Virus record (IMG/VR): IMGVR_UViG_3300035703_000439
Location: 1-21,377 of that record
Strand: one strand, 5' to 3'
Source of the DNA: a virus
Length of the DNA: 21,377 bases
Shown here piece after piece: positions 6,969-11,845 of this stretch. The position numbers and the translations under genes were made by a program. The notes under the pieces are model-generated. The model worked only from the letters and a program-made list of their open reading frames with translations, did no database searches and was not told the DNA's origin. Positions within the stretch are counted from its first letter, which is position 1, and every line of letters starts with the position of its first letter.

Positions 6969-7238
6969 AGTTTGGTAGTTAGGCGGGGCAACCCGCAAAC
7001 TACCCAGAGTAAGGAAATGAGTGAGTCGAGAAAAATACGGTCATAACGAATCTCCCGAGATTCTCCATGCTATTGTGTTCTGGTTTTTATTATAGCATCA
7101 TGCTTGCACATTGATGACCAGAGATATAAAGCGTTCTGCAAGTTGTGGGTTGTTTTTTGCACAAGTAGGTCTGTAATCCACGCTACATGCATATTGCTTT
7201 TCTTGATATTCGCACTTTCTTTACTCTGTTTTAAATTA
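6969..7238 (+). other. Gene-free spacer with a strong GCAA-tetraloop hairpin
   Basis: A near-perfect hairpin follows the coiled-coil gene: GGTAGTT (6974-6980) with AACTACC (6998-7004), and inside GCGGG-GCAA-CCCGC (6983-6996). No T run follows, so it is not a standard terminator. A 9-codon frame with AAGGA starts at 7017 and ends at 7046. A second small hairpin, GAATC/GATTC, follows near 7049-7064. Nothing else convincing up to the tRNA at 7239. Confidence 0.5.
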
Positions 7239-7323
7239 GCCCCGGTGGTGAAATTGGTAACCACACTAGATTCAAAATCTAGCGCCGCAAGGCTTGTCGG
7301 TTCGAGTCCGACCCGGGGCACCA
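7239..7323 (+). tRNA. tRNA-Leu(CAA), class II
   Basis: Acceptor GCCCCGG/CCGGGGC, anticodon stem CTAGA/TCTAG with loop TTCAAAA, long variable arm, T-loop TTCGAGT, encoded ACCA. Confidence 0.95.
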
Positions 7324-7327
7324 ACGT

Positions 7328-7479
7328 TTTAGTCTGCGTCTTGTGTATTATAATAGAGATTCTACTACTTAAGGCGTAAAAATGGATTAATAAGATAATT
7401 CGAAGTAAGAAGTCCTAACACTGCTGGTAAAACCGATAAATGCTTTCTCAGGCTTTGCAGTTGCCGGACGCAGACTAAA
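7328..7479 (+). repeat. 13-bp perfect inverted repeat enclosing a possible leader RNA
   Basis: TTTAGTCTGCGTC (7328-7340) and GACGCAGACTAAA (7467-7479) are exact reverse complements. They close a 126-nt interval that holds TATAAT (7349-7354) and small internal stems such as GGT-AAA-ACC. The closing helix ends about 10 nt before the methyltransferase start, so folding could affect its translation. It could be a structured leader or an ncRNA; I recognise no known riboswitch. Confidence 0.55.
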
Positions 7480-7488
7480 TAGGTTATT

Positions 7489-8193
7489 ATGAACTGGTCA
7501 GATATTATAAACCAAAAAGATTTCGTGTGGACAACCAACACACAGCAAACGATCACCGATCTTTCAAGTGACGTTGTTGAAGCTGCCTTTGCGCTACACT
7601 CTTCTATTTTTTCATCAGATGATAAATCGTATACTGAGTTTTTGAGTTACGTTGAACAGTTAATTTTTCCTTGTTCTTCGATAGCCGAGTTTGGGTGTGG
7701 CAATGGTGCAAATTTATACTACTTTTCTAAGCAATACCAAATGCCAGTTGCTGGGTGTGATATTTCGTCAGATTTGATAAACCTGGCTAAACTGGTGATT
7801 CCTGGTAGCGTGTTCACAGTGGGGGATAAGTTTGAAATCGATGACTGTGCAGTTGATTACTGTATTTCAAATTCTGTGTTTCAATATTTCCCCAGCGACG
7901 AATATGCACAATCTGTGATTGACGAAATGTTACGTATTAGTAAGAAAGGTATACTGATCACTGACATTAAATCTAAAGAAACAGAAGCAGACTTTAAAGC
8001 AACACAAGCAAAAAGGCAAGGCTTGACTATTGCAGATTTAGAACTAAAGTATAAAAATACTCCGTTAAAGTGTTACCCTAAAACTTTTTTTGAAAAATAT
8101 AATGCAAAATTTTTGAATATGCCTGCGAATTATCCAGATTCTCACTTAAAATCATATTCAGTGATGATAAATAAACTAGTAGATGATAAATAA
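7489..8193 (+). CDS. Class I SAM-dependent methyltransferase
   Basis: 234 aa. The S-adenosylmethionine motif I, E-F-G-C-G-N-G-A-N (67-75), is followed by an acidic residue after the next strand (G-C-D-I-S, about 90-94) and a post-motif region C-I-S-N-S-V-F-Q-Y-F typical of the Rossmann methyltransferase fold. The substrate cannot be read from the sequence; tRNA, protein and small-molecule enzymes share these motifs. The Shine-Dalgarno sequence is weak (TAGG), and the long inverted repeat directly upstream may control it. It lies downstream of tilS and a tRNA, so a tRNA substrate is possible, by context only. A terminator follows at 8339. Confidence 0.85.
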   Translation: MNWSDIINQKDFVWTTNTQQTITDLSSDVVEAAFALHSSIFSSDDKSYTEFLSYVEQLIFPCSSIAEFGCGNGANLYYFSKQYQMPVAGCDISSDLINLAKLVIPGSVFTVGDKFEIDDCAVDYCISNSVFQYFPSDEYAQSVIDEMLRISKKGILITDIKSKETEADFKATQAKRQGLTIADLELKYKNTPLKCYPKTFFEKYNAKFLNMPANYPDSHLKSYSVMINKLVDDK

Positions 8194-8218
8194 ACTTATA
8201 CAAGGAATACTAAGTTCA

Positions 8219-8308
8219 ATGACGAAACTCGTAGTTACAGCGCAAAATACATGGTCACTAGGGGGCAACCCTAGTAACGATACCATGCAGGTGGGCCGAG
8301 GATGTTGA
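8219..8308 (+). CDS. Possible 29-aa peptide over an RNA hairpin
   Basis: ATG 8219 with AAGGA 12 nt upstream, ending at TGA 8306-8308. The peptide has no recognisable feature. The stretch also folds strongly: CATGGT (8250-8255) with ACCATG (8282-8287), and inside ACTAGGG (8257-8263) with CCCTAGT (8269-8275). The interval may therefore be a structured 3' RNA instead of a gene. Low confidence. Confidence 0.25.
   Translation: MTKLVVTAQNTWSLGGNPSNDTMQVGRGC
8250..8287 (+). ncRNA. Nested hairpin in the methyltransferase 3' region
   Basis: Outer helix CATGGT/ACCATG and inner helix ACTAGGG/CCCTAGT with a GGCAA loop, 6 nt unpaired on one side. With the terminator at 8339 it would form a stable 3' RNA of the transcript. 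Confidence 0.45.
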
Positions 8309-8338
8309 TGAACTAACACAAGTACAAGTTCAAACACC

Positions 8339-8371
8339 AAAGCCCCAAGCGCAAGCAGAGGGGCTTTTTTA
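8339..8371 (+). terminator. Rho-independent terminator
   Basis: AAAGCCCC (8339-8346) pairs with GGGGCTTT (8360-8367), followed by a T run to 8370. The loop can form an inner GC-GCAA-GC. It ends the tilS/methyltransferase region before the tRNA-island promoter. Confidence 0.9.
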
Positions 8372-8405
8372 ATGGCAAAAAAACAAAAAAAAGACAAAAT
8401 AACAG

Positions 8406-8434
8406 TTGACAGGCAAGACATCATACGCTATATA
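8406..8434 (+). promoter_or_regulatory. Promoter, repeat family, TTGACA-17-TATATA, upstream of the tRNA island
   Basis: Spacer GGCAAGACATCATACGC keeps the conserved AAGACATCATAC core. No protein gene follows for over 1 kb, so it drives an RNA transcript into the boxA-containing leader and the tRNAs. Confidence 0.85.
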
Positions 8435-8489
8435 TAACTAGTAAGGAACGCAGACGCAGCAACGCAGAGCTTCCAAACGCAGAACTCGA

Positions 8490-8507
8490 ACGCTCTTTGA
8501 CAATTTA
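8490..8507 (+). promoter_or_regulatory. rrn-like boxA antitermination motif, copy 1
   Basis: CGCTCTTTGACAATTTA closely matches the E. coli rrn leader boxA with its flank (TGCTCTTTAACAATTTA), the binding site of NusB-S10. It lies about 60 nt after the promoter at 8406, the position expected for a leader signal. Confidence 0.65.
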
Positions 8508-8510
8508 CAA

Positions 8511-8673
8511 AACAATTTGTATGCCGGAACAGGTATACGGTGGTGAGGACTAAGCCAATACGGATAGGGTGTGTAATGCTAATAAGCACCTTTGCGCTCA
8601 TGGTGAAACCCACCAGTGCTGGGCAGCGCAACGTAACAGCACAATGTTGGCTCGAATCCAACTACAAATTGTT
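8511..8673 (+). ncRNA. Structured RNA with T-arm and 11-bp closing helix, no CCA
   Basis: AACAATTTGTA (8511-8521) pairs perfectly with TACAAATTGTT (8663-8673). Directly before the 3' strand is a T-arm, GTTGG-CTCGAAT-CCAAC (8646-8662), stacked as in a tRNA. The interior is about 125 nt where a tRNA has about 41, and holds TGCT-AATA-AGCA and TTGCGCT/AGCGCAA hairpins. It follows boxA copy 1. I find no tmRNA tag frame and no rRNA similarity; class unknown. Confidence 0.5.
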
Positions 8674-8696
8674 TTTTAACTTGTTGAAAAAAGTTG

Positions 8697-8725
8697 TTGA
8701 CAGCGCCAAAACAATGCGCTAAGTT
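8697..8725 (+). promoter_or_regulatory. Promoter, TTGACA-17-TAAGTT
   Basis: Consensus -35 with the same -10 as the promoter at 5110. The spacer carries a GCGC...GCGC dyad. It lies 40 nt before boxA copy 2, repeating the promoter-boxA order. Confidence 0.7.
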
Positions 8726-8763
8726 AGTAACAAGAAGCAAGATACGAACGTAACGCAAGTTAC

Positions 8764-8781
8764 ACGCTCTTTGACAGTTTA
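8764..8781 (+). promoter_or_regulatory. rrn-like boxA motif, copy 2
   Basis: CGCTCTTTGACAGTTTA differs from copy 1 at one base and lies just downstream of the promoter at 8697. Confidence 0.65.
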
Positions 8782-8843
8782 GACACATTAAGGTAAGCTA
8801 CTTTAGCTTATCACATTCCTTAGCGCAAGCGATGATAGGGATT

Positions 8844-9012
8844 GTAAGTAGACGATGTATGCACCAACATACATTAACTAACTCTACTTACATGTATGTT
8901 AGAAATGGGAGTAGCACGGTTCGACTCCGTGTGTGGTTGGGTTGACCTATGTAAAAAGCCGACGGGCGCTCGCTGTTTCAAAGACAGACTAACATACTTG
9001 TAAGTAGAGTTA
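8844..9012 (+). ncRNA. Long hairpin RNA with alternative folds and an internal T-arm
   Basis: TAACTCTACTTAC (8879-8891) plus GTATGTTAG (8894-8902) pair with CTAACATAC (8989-8997) plus GTAAGTAGAGTTA (9000-9012): 22 bp with a 2x2 internal loop. Inside is a perfect T-arm, CACGG-TTCGACT-CCGTG (8915-8931). TCTACTTAC (8883-8891) can instead pair with upstream GTAAGTAGA (8844-8852), around the hairpin ATGTATG/CATACAT, so two folds exclude each other. The long stem is a plausible RNase III site. Confidence 0.5.
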
Positions 9013-9053
9013 AAAACTAGTGCAGGAGGTAGACTCCGTAAGTCACAAGCTAC

Positions 9054-9105
9054 ACGGTACTGCTTGATCGAAGCAGCTAAGTCAACCAAGCGATGGTTAG
9101 AGCCA
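9054..9105 (+). ncRNA. Two-hairpin element, family B copy 1
   Basis: Starts ACGGTACTGC; hairpin CTGCTT/AAGCAG (9060-9076), linker CTAAGTC, hairpin AACCA/TGGTT (9084-9098), end AGAGCCA. It shares its unpaired parts with 9665-9715 while the helices differ with compensation. It ends in CCA but has no acceptor or T-arm. Confidence 0.5.
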
Positions 9106-9117
9106 AAAACATATTGT

Positions 9118-9194
9118 TGCGGGGTAGAGAAGTGGTCATCTCGCCTGGCTCATAACCAGGAAATCGAAGGTTCGAATCCTTCCCAACGCAACCA
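9118..9194 (+). tRNA. tRNA-fMet-like (CAT), imperfect acceptor stem
   Basis: D-stem GAGA/TCTC has the A11-T24 pair of initiators; loop CTCATAA; T-arm GAAGG/CCTTC; ends ACCA. The acceptor pairs only TGCG/CGCA and GG/CC around a 1x2 internal loop, one base longer on the 3' side. Possibly a degenerate initiator copy. Confidence 0.8.
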
Positions 9195-9203
9195 AAACAA
9201 TGT

Positions 9204-9280
9204 TCCCTCTAAGCTATCCAGGTGATGGTGCTCGGCTGTTAACCGAGAATGAGGCTGGTTCGAGTCCAGCAGAGGGAGCC
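9204..9280 (+). tRNA. tRNA-Asn(GTT)
   Basis: Acceptor TCCCTCT/AGAGGGA, anticodon stem CTCGG/CCGAG, loop CTGTTAA, discriminator G, encoded CCA. The D-stem GCTA/TGGT uses G-U pairs. Confidence 0.93.
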
Positions 9281-9288
9281 AAAAATAT

Positions 9289-9362
9289 ATCGGTGAAGTG
9301 TTATGGTAGCACGGCGGTCTCCAAAACCTCAAGCCAGAGTTCGACTCTCTGCACCGGTGCCA
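9289..9362 (+). tRNA. tRNA-Trp(CCA)
   Basis: Acceptor ATCGGTG/CACCGGT, anticodon loop CTCCAAA, T-arm CAGAG/CTCTG, discriminator G and CCA. One mismatch in the anticodon stem. Confidence 0.92.
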
Positions 9363-9375
9363 AATAAACTATTGT

Positions 9376-9451
9376 TTCTAGTTAGCTCAGTTGGTAGAGC
9401 GTCTGACTGTTAATCAGAATGTCGCTGGTTCGAGCCCAGCACTAGGAGCCA
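9376..9451 (+). tRNA. tRNA-Asn(GTT), second copy
   Basis: Acceptor TTCTAGT/ACTAGGA, loop CTGTTAA, T-arm GCTGG/CCAGC, discriminator G, CCA. Quite different in sequence from the copy at 9204. Confidence 0.93.
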
Positions 9452-9457
9452 AATAAT

Positions 9458-9565
9458 TTTCAAAGTCTGGCGGCGGTTGACCGTTCCAGATAAGTGTTGA
9501 AGCGTTGGCTGGCACCAGCGTGGAGCCAAAGAGTAAGAGATGCCAGTCTCTGCTGTGCTTTGAAA
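9458..9565 (+). ncRNA. Four-helix RNA with exactly complementary hairpin loops (kissing-loop candidate)
   Basis: Closing helix TTTCAAAG (9458-9465)/CTTTGAAA (9558-9565). Hairpin 1 TCTGG/CCAGA (9466-9490) with inner CGG-TTGA-CCG. Hairpin 2 CGTTGG-CTGGCA-CCAGCG (9503-9520). Hairpin 3 AGAGA-TGCCAG-TCTCT (9536-9551). The 6-nt loops of hairpins 2 and 3 are exact reverse complements. It fills the whole interval between tRNA-Asn and tRNA-Pro and has no CCA-tailed acceptor. Class unknown. Confidence 0.55.
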
Positions 9566-9574
9566 TATAACTTA

Positions 9575-9652
9575 CAGTGTGTAGCTCAGTTTGCGTAGAG
9601 TGCTCGCCTTGGAAGCGAGAGGCCGAAGGTTCAAATCCTTTCACACTGACCA
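9575..9652 (+). tRNA. tRNA-Pro(TGG)
   Basis: Acceptor CAGTGTG/CACACTG, anticodon stem CTCGC/GCGAG, loop CTTGGAA, T-loop TTCAAAT, encoded ACCA. Confidence 0.93.
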
Positions 9653-9661
9653 AATTACAAT

Positions 9662-9715
9662 ACGGTACTGCAACTTGAAATGCAGCTAAGTCGCTCGAAC
9701 ACGAGAGCAGAGCCA
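9662..9715 (+). ncRNA. Two-hairpin element, family B copy 2
   Basis: ACGGTACTGC start, hairpin CTGCA/TGCAG (9668-9685), linker CTAAGTC, hairpin CTCG-AACA-CGAG (9694-9705), end AGAGCCA. Pairs change relative to 9054-9105 while linker and ends stay the same. Confidence 0.5.
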
Positions 9716-9723
9716 AAAACATA

Positions 9724-9794
9724 CGGAGCGTGGGCAGGATGGTAATGCCTTTTGCAGATAGCCTATCTGCTAAATAAAGTATGGGAGATAGGTT
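9724..9794 (+). pseudogene. Possible tRNA 5' part cut off by the endonuclease gene
   Basis: A D-arm-like hairpin, GGCA/TGCC, is followed by an anticodon-arm-like hairpin GCAGA-TAGCCTA-TCTGC (GCC in the loop, but A at position 33). No T-arm or acceptor 3' strand follows; the endonuclease Shine-Dalgarno (GGGAGAT) and start come next. It could be a tRNA-Gly remnant or a leader hairpin. Confidence 0.4.
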
Positions 9795-10160
9795 ATGAAT
9801 GTAAATGAAAAAGGTAATACAGGCTTAATAAAAGTTATGTCTGACTTGTATGATAAAGGTTATCATTGTTTTACACCGTTTGATGATTATAGTCCAGTAG
9901 ACTTAATTGCAATGGATAAGCAAGGTAATATTAAAAGACTACAAGTTAAATATCGCTCATTGCTTCCTAGCAAAGGAACTTATGAAGTTGCAGGGCGTTC
10001 TATGGTAAACGGAAAAGGCGTCAATATAGACAAGAGTTTGATTGACGGTTGGGCTGTTTATTTAGAAGAAGAACAGAAAGTAACATACTTGCCTGTTAGT
10101 ATAATGGAAACCAAGAATGTTCATTATATTAAACCAGGTGAGATACAAGATATTTGGTGA
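9795..10160 (+). CDS. PD-(D/E)XK homing-type endonuclease
   Basis: 121 aa. The order N-terminal E-K-G-N-T-G (5-10), helix, then P-V-D-L-I-A (35-39) and Q-V-K-Y-R (50-54) matches the small PD-(D/E)XK endonucleases related to I-Ssp6803I, which is encoded in a group I intron of a cyanobacterial tRNA-fMet gene. The catalytic D and the Q-x-K lysine are present. ATG 9795 follows GGGAGATAGGTT. Its TGA stop (10158-10160) lies inside the 5' acceptor strand of tRNA-Ser, and a tRNA-like remnant precedes it, so it probably entered the island as a tRNA-targeting mobile gene. I see no group I intron around it. Confidence 0.75.
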   Translation: MNVNEKGNTGLIKVMSDLYDKGYHCFTPFDDYSPVDLIAMDKQGNIKRLQVKYRSLLPSKGTYEVAGRSMVNGKGVNIDKSLIDGWAVYLEEEQKVTYLPVSIMETKNVHYIKPGEIQDIW

Positions 10161-10247
10161 GATGCCTGAGAGGCCGAAAGGAGCGGTTTGCTAAACCGTC
10201 GTAGGGCGAAAGTTCTACCCAGGGTTCGAATCCCTGTCTCACCGCCA
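10156..10247 (+). tRNA. tRNA-Ser(GCT), class II
   Basis: Acceptor GGTGAGA/TCTCACC, anticodon loop TTGCTAA, long variable arm, discriminator G and CCA. Its first five bases double as the end of the endonuclease gene. Confidence 0.93.
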
Positions 10248-10260
10248 TAAGCACACTAGC

Positions 10261-10315
10261 ATCTGGCTAGTCCAGACCGTAAGGTTAACGGTGACAAGCA
10301 GGGAGAGACCTGCAC
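10261..10315 (+). ncRNA. Three-hairpin element, family A copy 1
   Basis: Hairpins TCTGG-CTAGT-CCAGA (10262-10276), CCGT/ACGG (10277-10291) and GCAGG-GAGAGA-CCTGC (10298-10313), then ACAAGA and a short spacer to tRNA-Ala. The second copy lies at 10596-10656. Confidence 0.55.
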
Positions 10316-10324
10316 AAGATTTTT

Positions 10325-10399
10325 GGGCTGTTGGTATAGTTGGGAACACAGTAGCTTTGCAAGCTTCAATCACCGGTTCGAACCCGGTACGGTCCACCA
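10325..10399 (+). tRNA. tRNA-Ala(TGC)
   Basis: Acceptor GGGCTGT/ACGGTCC, loop TTTGCAA, T-arm ACCGG/CCGGT, encoded ACCA. Confidence 0.92.
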
Positions 10400-10409
10400 A
10401 AAACTAAAT

Positions 10410-10484
10410 GGGCCTATGGTGATAATGGGAGCATATTGCACTTGCAATGCAATGGACACGGATCGTAACCGTGTGGGTCCACCA
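10410..10484 (+). tRNA. tRNA-Ala(TGC), second, divergent
   Basis: Acceptor GGGCCTA/TGGGTCC, anticodon stem TTGCA/TGCAA, loop CTTGCAA, T-stem CACGG/CCGTG with unusual T-loop ATCGTAA, ACCA. D-stem has a mismatch. Confidence 0.85.
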
Positions 10485-10515
10485 AAACACGCAGGAAAAG
10501 ATCTGCATAAGAATT

Positions 10516-10589
10516 GGCCTATTGACGTAGTGGTAGCGTACCGGATTGTCTATCCGAGGGCGGGAGTTCAATTCTCCCATAGGTCGCCA
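10516..10589 (+). tRNA. tRNA-Asp(GTC)
   Basis: Acceptor GGCCTAT/ATAGGTC, loop TTGTCTA, T-loop TTCAATT, discriminator G and CCA. Confidence 0.92.
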
Positions 10590-10595
10590 AAAAAT

Positions 10596-10656
10596 CTTAG
10601 GTCGCTCCTAAGTCTAACGTCTAGGAAGACGTGACAAGCGGGGAGAGACCTGCGCA
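10596..10656 (+). ncRNA. Three-hairpin element, family A copy 2
   Basis: Hairpins CTTAGG-TCGCT-CCTAAG (10596-10612), ACGTCT-AGGA-AGACGT (10617-10632) and GCGGG-GAGAGA-CCTGC (10638-10653), then GCAAGA. Hairpins 1 and 2 differ fully in sequence from copy 1 yet pair; hairpin 3 and GTGACAAGC are conserved. It precedes tRNA-Val. Confidence 0.55.
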
Positions 10657-10665
10657 AGAATTTAC

Positions 10666-10740
10666 GGTCTGTTAGCTCAGCGGTAGAGCAACTCCTTTAC
10701 ACGGAGAAGGTCGATGGTTCGATCCCGTCACAGACTACCA
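10666..10740 (+). tRNA. tRNA-Val(TAC)
   Basis: Acceptor GGTCTGT/ACAGACT, D-arm GCTC/GAGC, loop TTTACAC, T-arm GATGG/CCGTC, ACCA. Confidence 0.92.
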
Positions 10741-10745
10741 TTAAT

Positions 10746-10822
10746 GCCCTGGTGATGGAATTGGTATACATACCAGTCTTAGAAACTGGGTTCTGAGGGT
10801 TCGAGTCCCTCCTAGGGCACCA
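10746..10822 (+). tRNA. tRNA with Leu anticodon TAG but a short variable loop
   Basis: Acceptor GCCCTGG/CTAGGGC, stem CCAGT/ACTGG, loop CTTAGAA, large leucine-like D-loop, but a variable region of only GTTCT. Encoded ACCA. A normal class II Leu(TAG) exists at 11678. Confidence 0.85.
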
Positions 10823-10917
10823 AATATCTCATGTCAACTTACAGATTTTTGTATAATTGACATGAGGACCAATTGTGAAGCAGTTGTCGATCTGCGTCAT
10901 CAAATATCGTCAAAATT
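10823..10917 (+). repeat. 10-bp inverted repeat in a tRNA spacer
   Basis: CTCATGTCAA (10828-10837) and TTGACATGAG (10857-10866) are exact reverse complements around a 19-nt loop that ends in TATAAT-like sequence. A GCAG/CTGC hairpin follows. A processing stem or an operator/promoter are both possible. Confidence 0.45.
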
Positions 10918-10992
10918 GCGGGTGTAGCTCAGCGGTAGAGCTCCTGCCTTCCAAGCAGATTGTCGAGGGTTCGATCCCCTTCGCCCGCTCCA
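10918..10992 (+). tRNA. tRNA-Gly(TCC)
   Basis: Acceptor GCGGGTG/CGCCCGC, D-arm GCTC/GAGC, loop CTTCCAA, discriminator T, CCA. Confidence 0.94.
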
Positions 10993-11122
10993 AATTACCG
11001 GTTTTTGGTTATGCCCGGTCTACTGCCAGCAAGCTGCTCGGCTCGATTAAGTTGCGGTATGAGGGTTAGCCCAAGAGCATGATGTAGATAAAAACCAAAT
11101 TATCCGTATGTGAGAGGACAAT
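10993..11122 (+). other. Spacer with weak hairpins
   Basis: GGTTTTT near 11001 can pair with AAAAACC near 11092, enclosing small stems such as GGG-TTA-GCCC. Possibly another structured element, less clear than the others. It ends with the Shine-Dalgarno sequence of the next gene. Confidence 0.3.
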
Positions 11123-11389
11123 ATGAAAACACAAGATGATAAAAAAGAATTTTACGAACGATGTTCCGCTATACTAGGTATAGTGCATGAATACAATACG
11201 CCTGTCCCACGACGCAACAGGTGGAATGCTAGGAGACTGGGAAACGGACGTTATCCAGGATTTGGACTAGTACAGTGCTACGGCAGCTCTGCAAGAGTTG
11301 TTAGCAAACATGGAACACGTATGTTTAAAACATACGAAGAAGTTTACGAATATTTACAGATTGTGCTTGACAAAGACAAACAATCGTAA
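11123..11389 (+). CDS. Hypothetical protein, 88 aa
   Basis: ATG follows GAGAGGACAAT, a good Shine-Dalgarno sequence. The protein is basic and aromatic in the middle (N-R-W-N-A-R-R-L-G-N-G-R-Y-P-G-F-G) and ends in a helical segment (T-Y-E-E-V-Y-E-Y-L). The basic centre could bind nucleic acid, but no named domain is visible. It is embedded between tRNA-Gly and tRNA-Thr. Confidence 0.75.
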   Translation: MKTQDDKKEFYERCSAILGIVHEYNTPVPRRNRWNARRLGNGRYPGFGLVQCYGSSARVVSKHGTRMFKTYEEVYEYLQIVLDKDKQS

Positions 11390-11405
11390 TACAACTTGAT
11401 ATAAC

Positions 11406-11487
11406 GCTAGTGTGGCTCAGCGGCGACAGCACCTCTCTTGTAAGGAGGCATAACACATCGGGGGTTCGAGTCCCTCCACTAGCACCA
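11406..11487 (+). tRNA. tRNA-Thr(TGT)
   Basis: Acceptor GCTAGTG/CACTAGC, anticodon stem CCTCT/GGAGG, loop CTTGTAA, an enlarged variable region of about 10 nt, ACCA. Confidence 0.92.
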
Positions 11488-11494
11488 AAATTAT

Positions 11495-11569
11495 GTCGCG
11501 TTAGCAAAACGTTAATGCGCTATCTTGCACAGGTAGAGGCCGGTGGTTAGACTCCCCGACGCGACTCCA
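11495..11569 (+). tRNA. tRNA-Cys(GCA)
   Basis: Acceptor GTCGCGT/ACGCGAC, stem CTATC/GGTAG, loop TTGCACA, discriminator T and CCA. The T-stem needs a bulged T and the T-loop reads TTAGACT. Confidence 0.85.
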
Positions 11570-11578
11570 AAATTAAAT

Positions 11579-11662
11579 GGTCGATGGCCCGGATGGTAAG
11601 GGGATGGATTGCAAATCCATAGCACTGCAAAGTAATGTGTTCGAATCACATATCGACCTCCA
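11579..11662 (+). tRNA. tRNA with Cys anticodon GCA and a class II variable arm
   Basis: Acceptor GGTCGAT/ATCGACC, stem ATGGA/TCCAT, loop TTGCAAA, discriminator T. The variable region is 14 nt with an ACT-GCAA-AGT stem, unlike normal cysteine tRNAs. Confidence 0.85.
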
Positions 11663-11677
11663 AATACAAAGAATAAT

Positions 11678-11759
11678 GCGGATGTGGTGTAATGGTAGCC
11701 ACGCTGGTCTTAGAAGCCAGTGCGTAAGCGTGAGAGTTCGAGTCTCTCCATCCGCACCA
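11678..11759 (+). tRNA. tRNA-Leu(TAG), class II
   Basis: Acceptor GCGGATG/CATCCGC, stem CTGGT/GCCAG, loop CTTAGAA, variable arm TGCG-TAA-GCGT, ACCA. Confidence 0.94.
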
Positions 11760-11766
11760 AAGCTAT

Positions 11767-11843
<77 letters not shown>

Positions 11844-11845
11844 AG

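Noticed and set aside
8374-8439. 21-aa lysine-rich ORF (M-A-K-K-Q-K-K)
   Set aside because: It begins in the terminator T run and covers the promoter at 8406; no Shine-Dalgarno.
8511-8673. tmRNA
   Set aside because: The T-arm and long interior suggested it, but there is no tag-peptide frame, no tmRNA 5' consensus and no CCA.
8879-9012. Circularly permuted tRNA
   Set aside because: A T-arm precedes an anticodon-like loop (CTGT-TTCAAAG-ACAG), but no acceptor halves can pair in the required order.
9724-10247. Group I intron carrying the PD-(D/E)XK gene inside a split tRNA
   Set aside because: The sequence after the gene is a complete tRNA-Ser, not a 3' half matching the upstream fragment.
10875-11069. 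64-aa ORF beginning at GTG after GAGGA
   Set aside because: Most of it is tRNA-Gly(TCC) read as protein.
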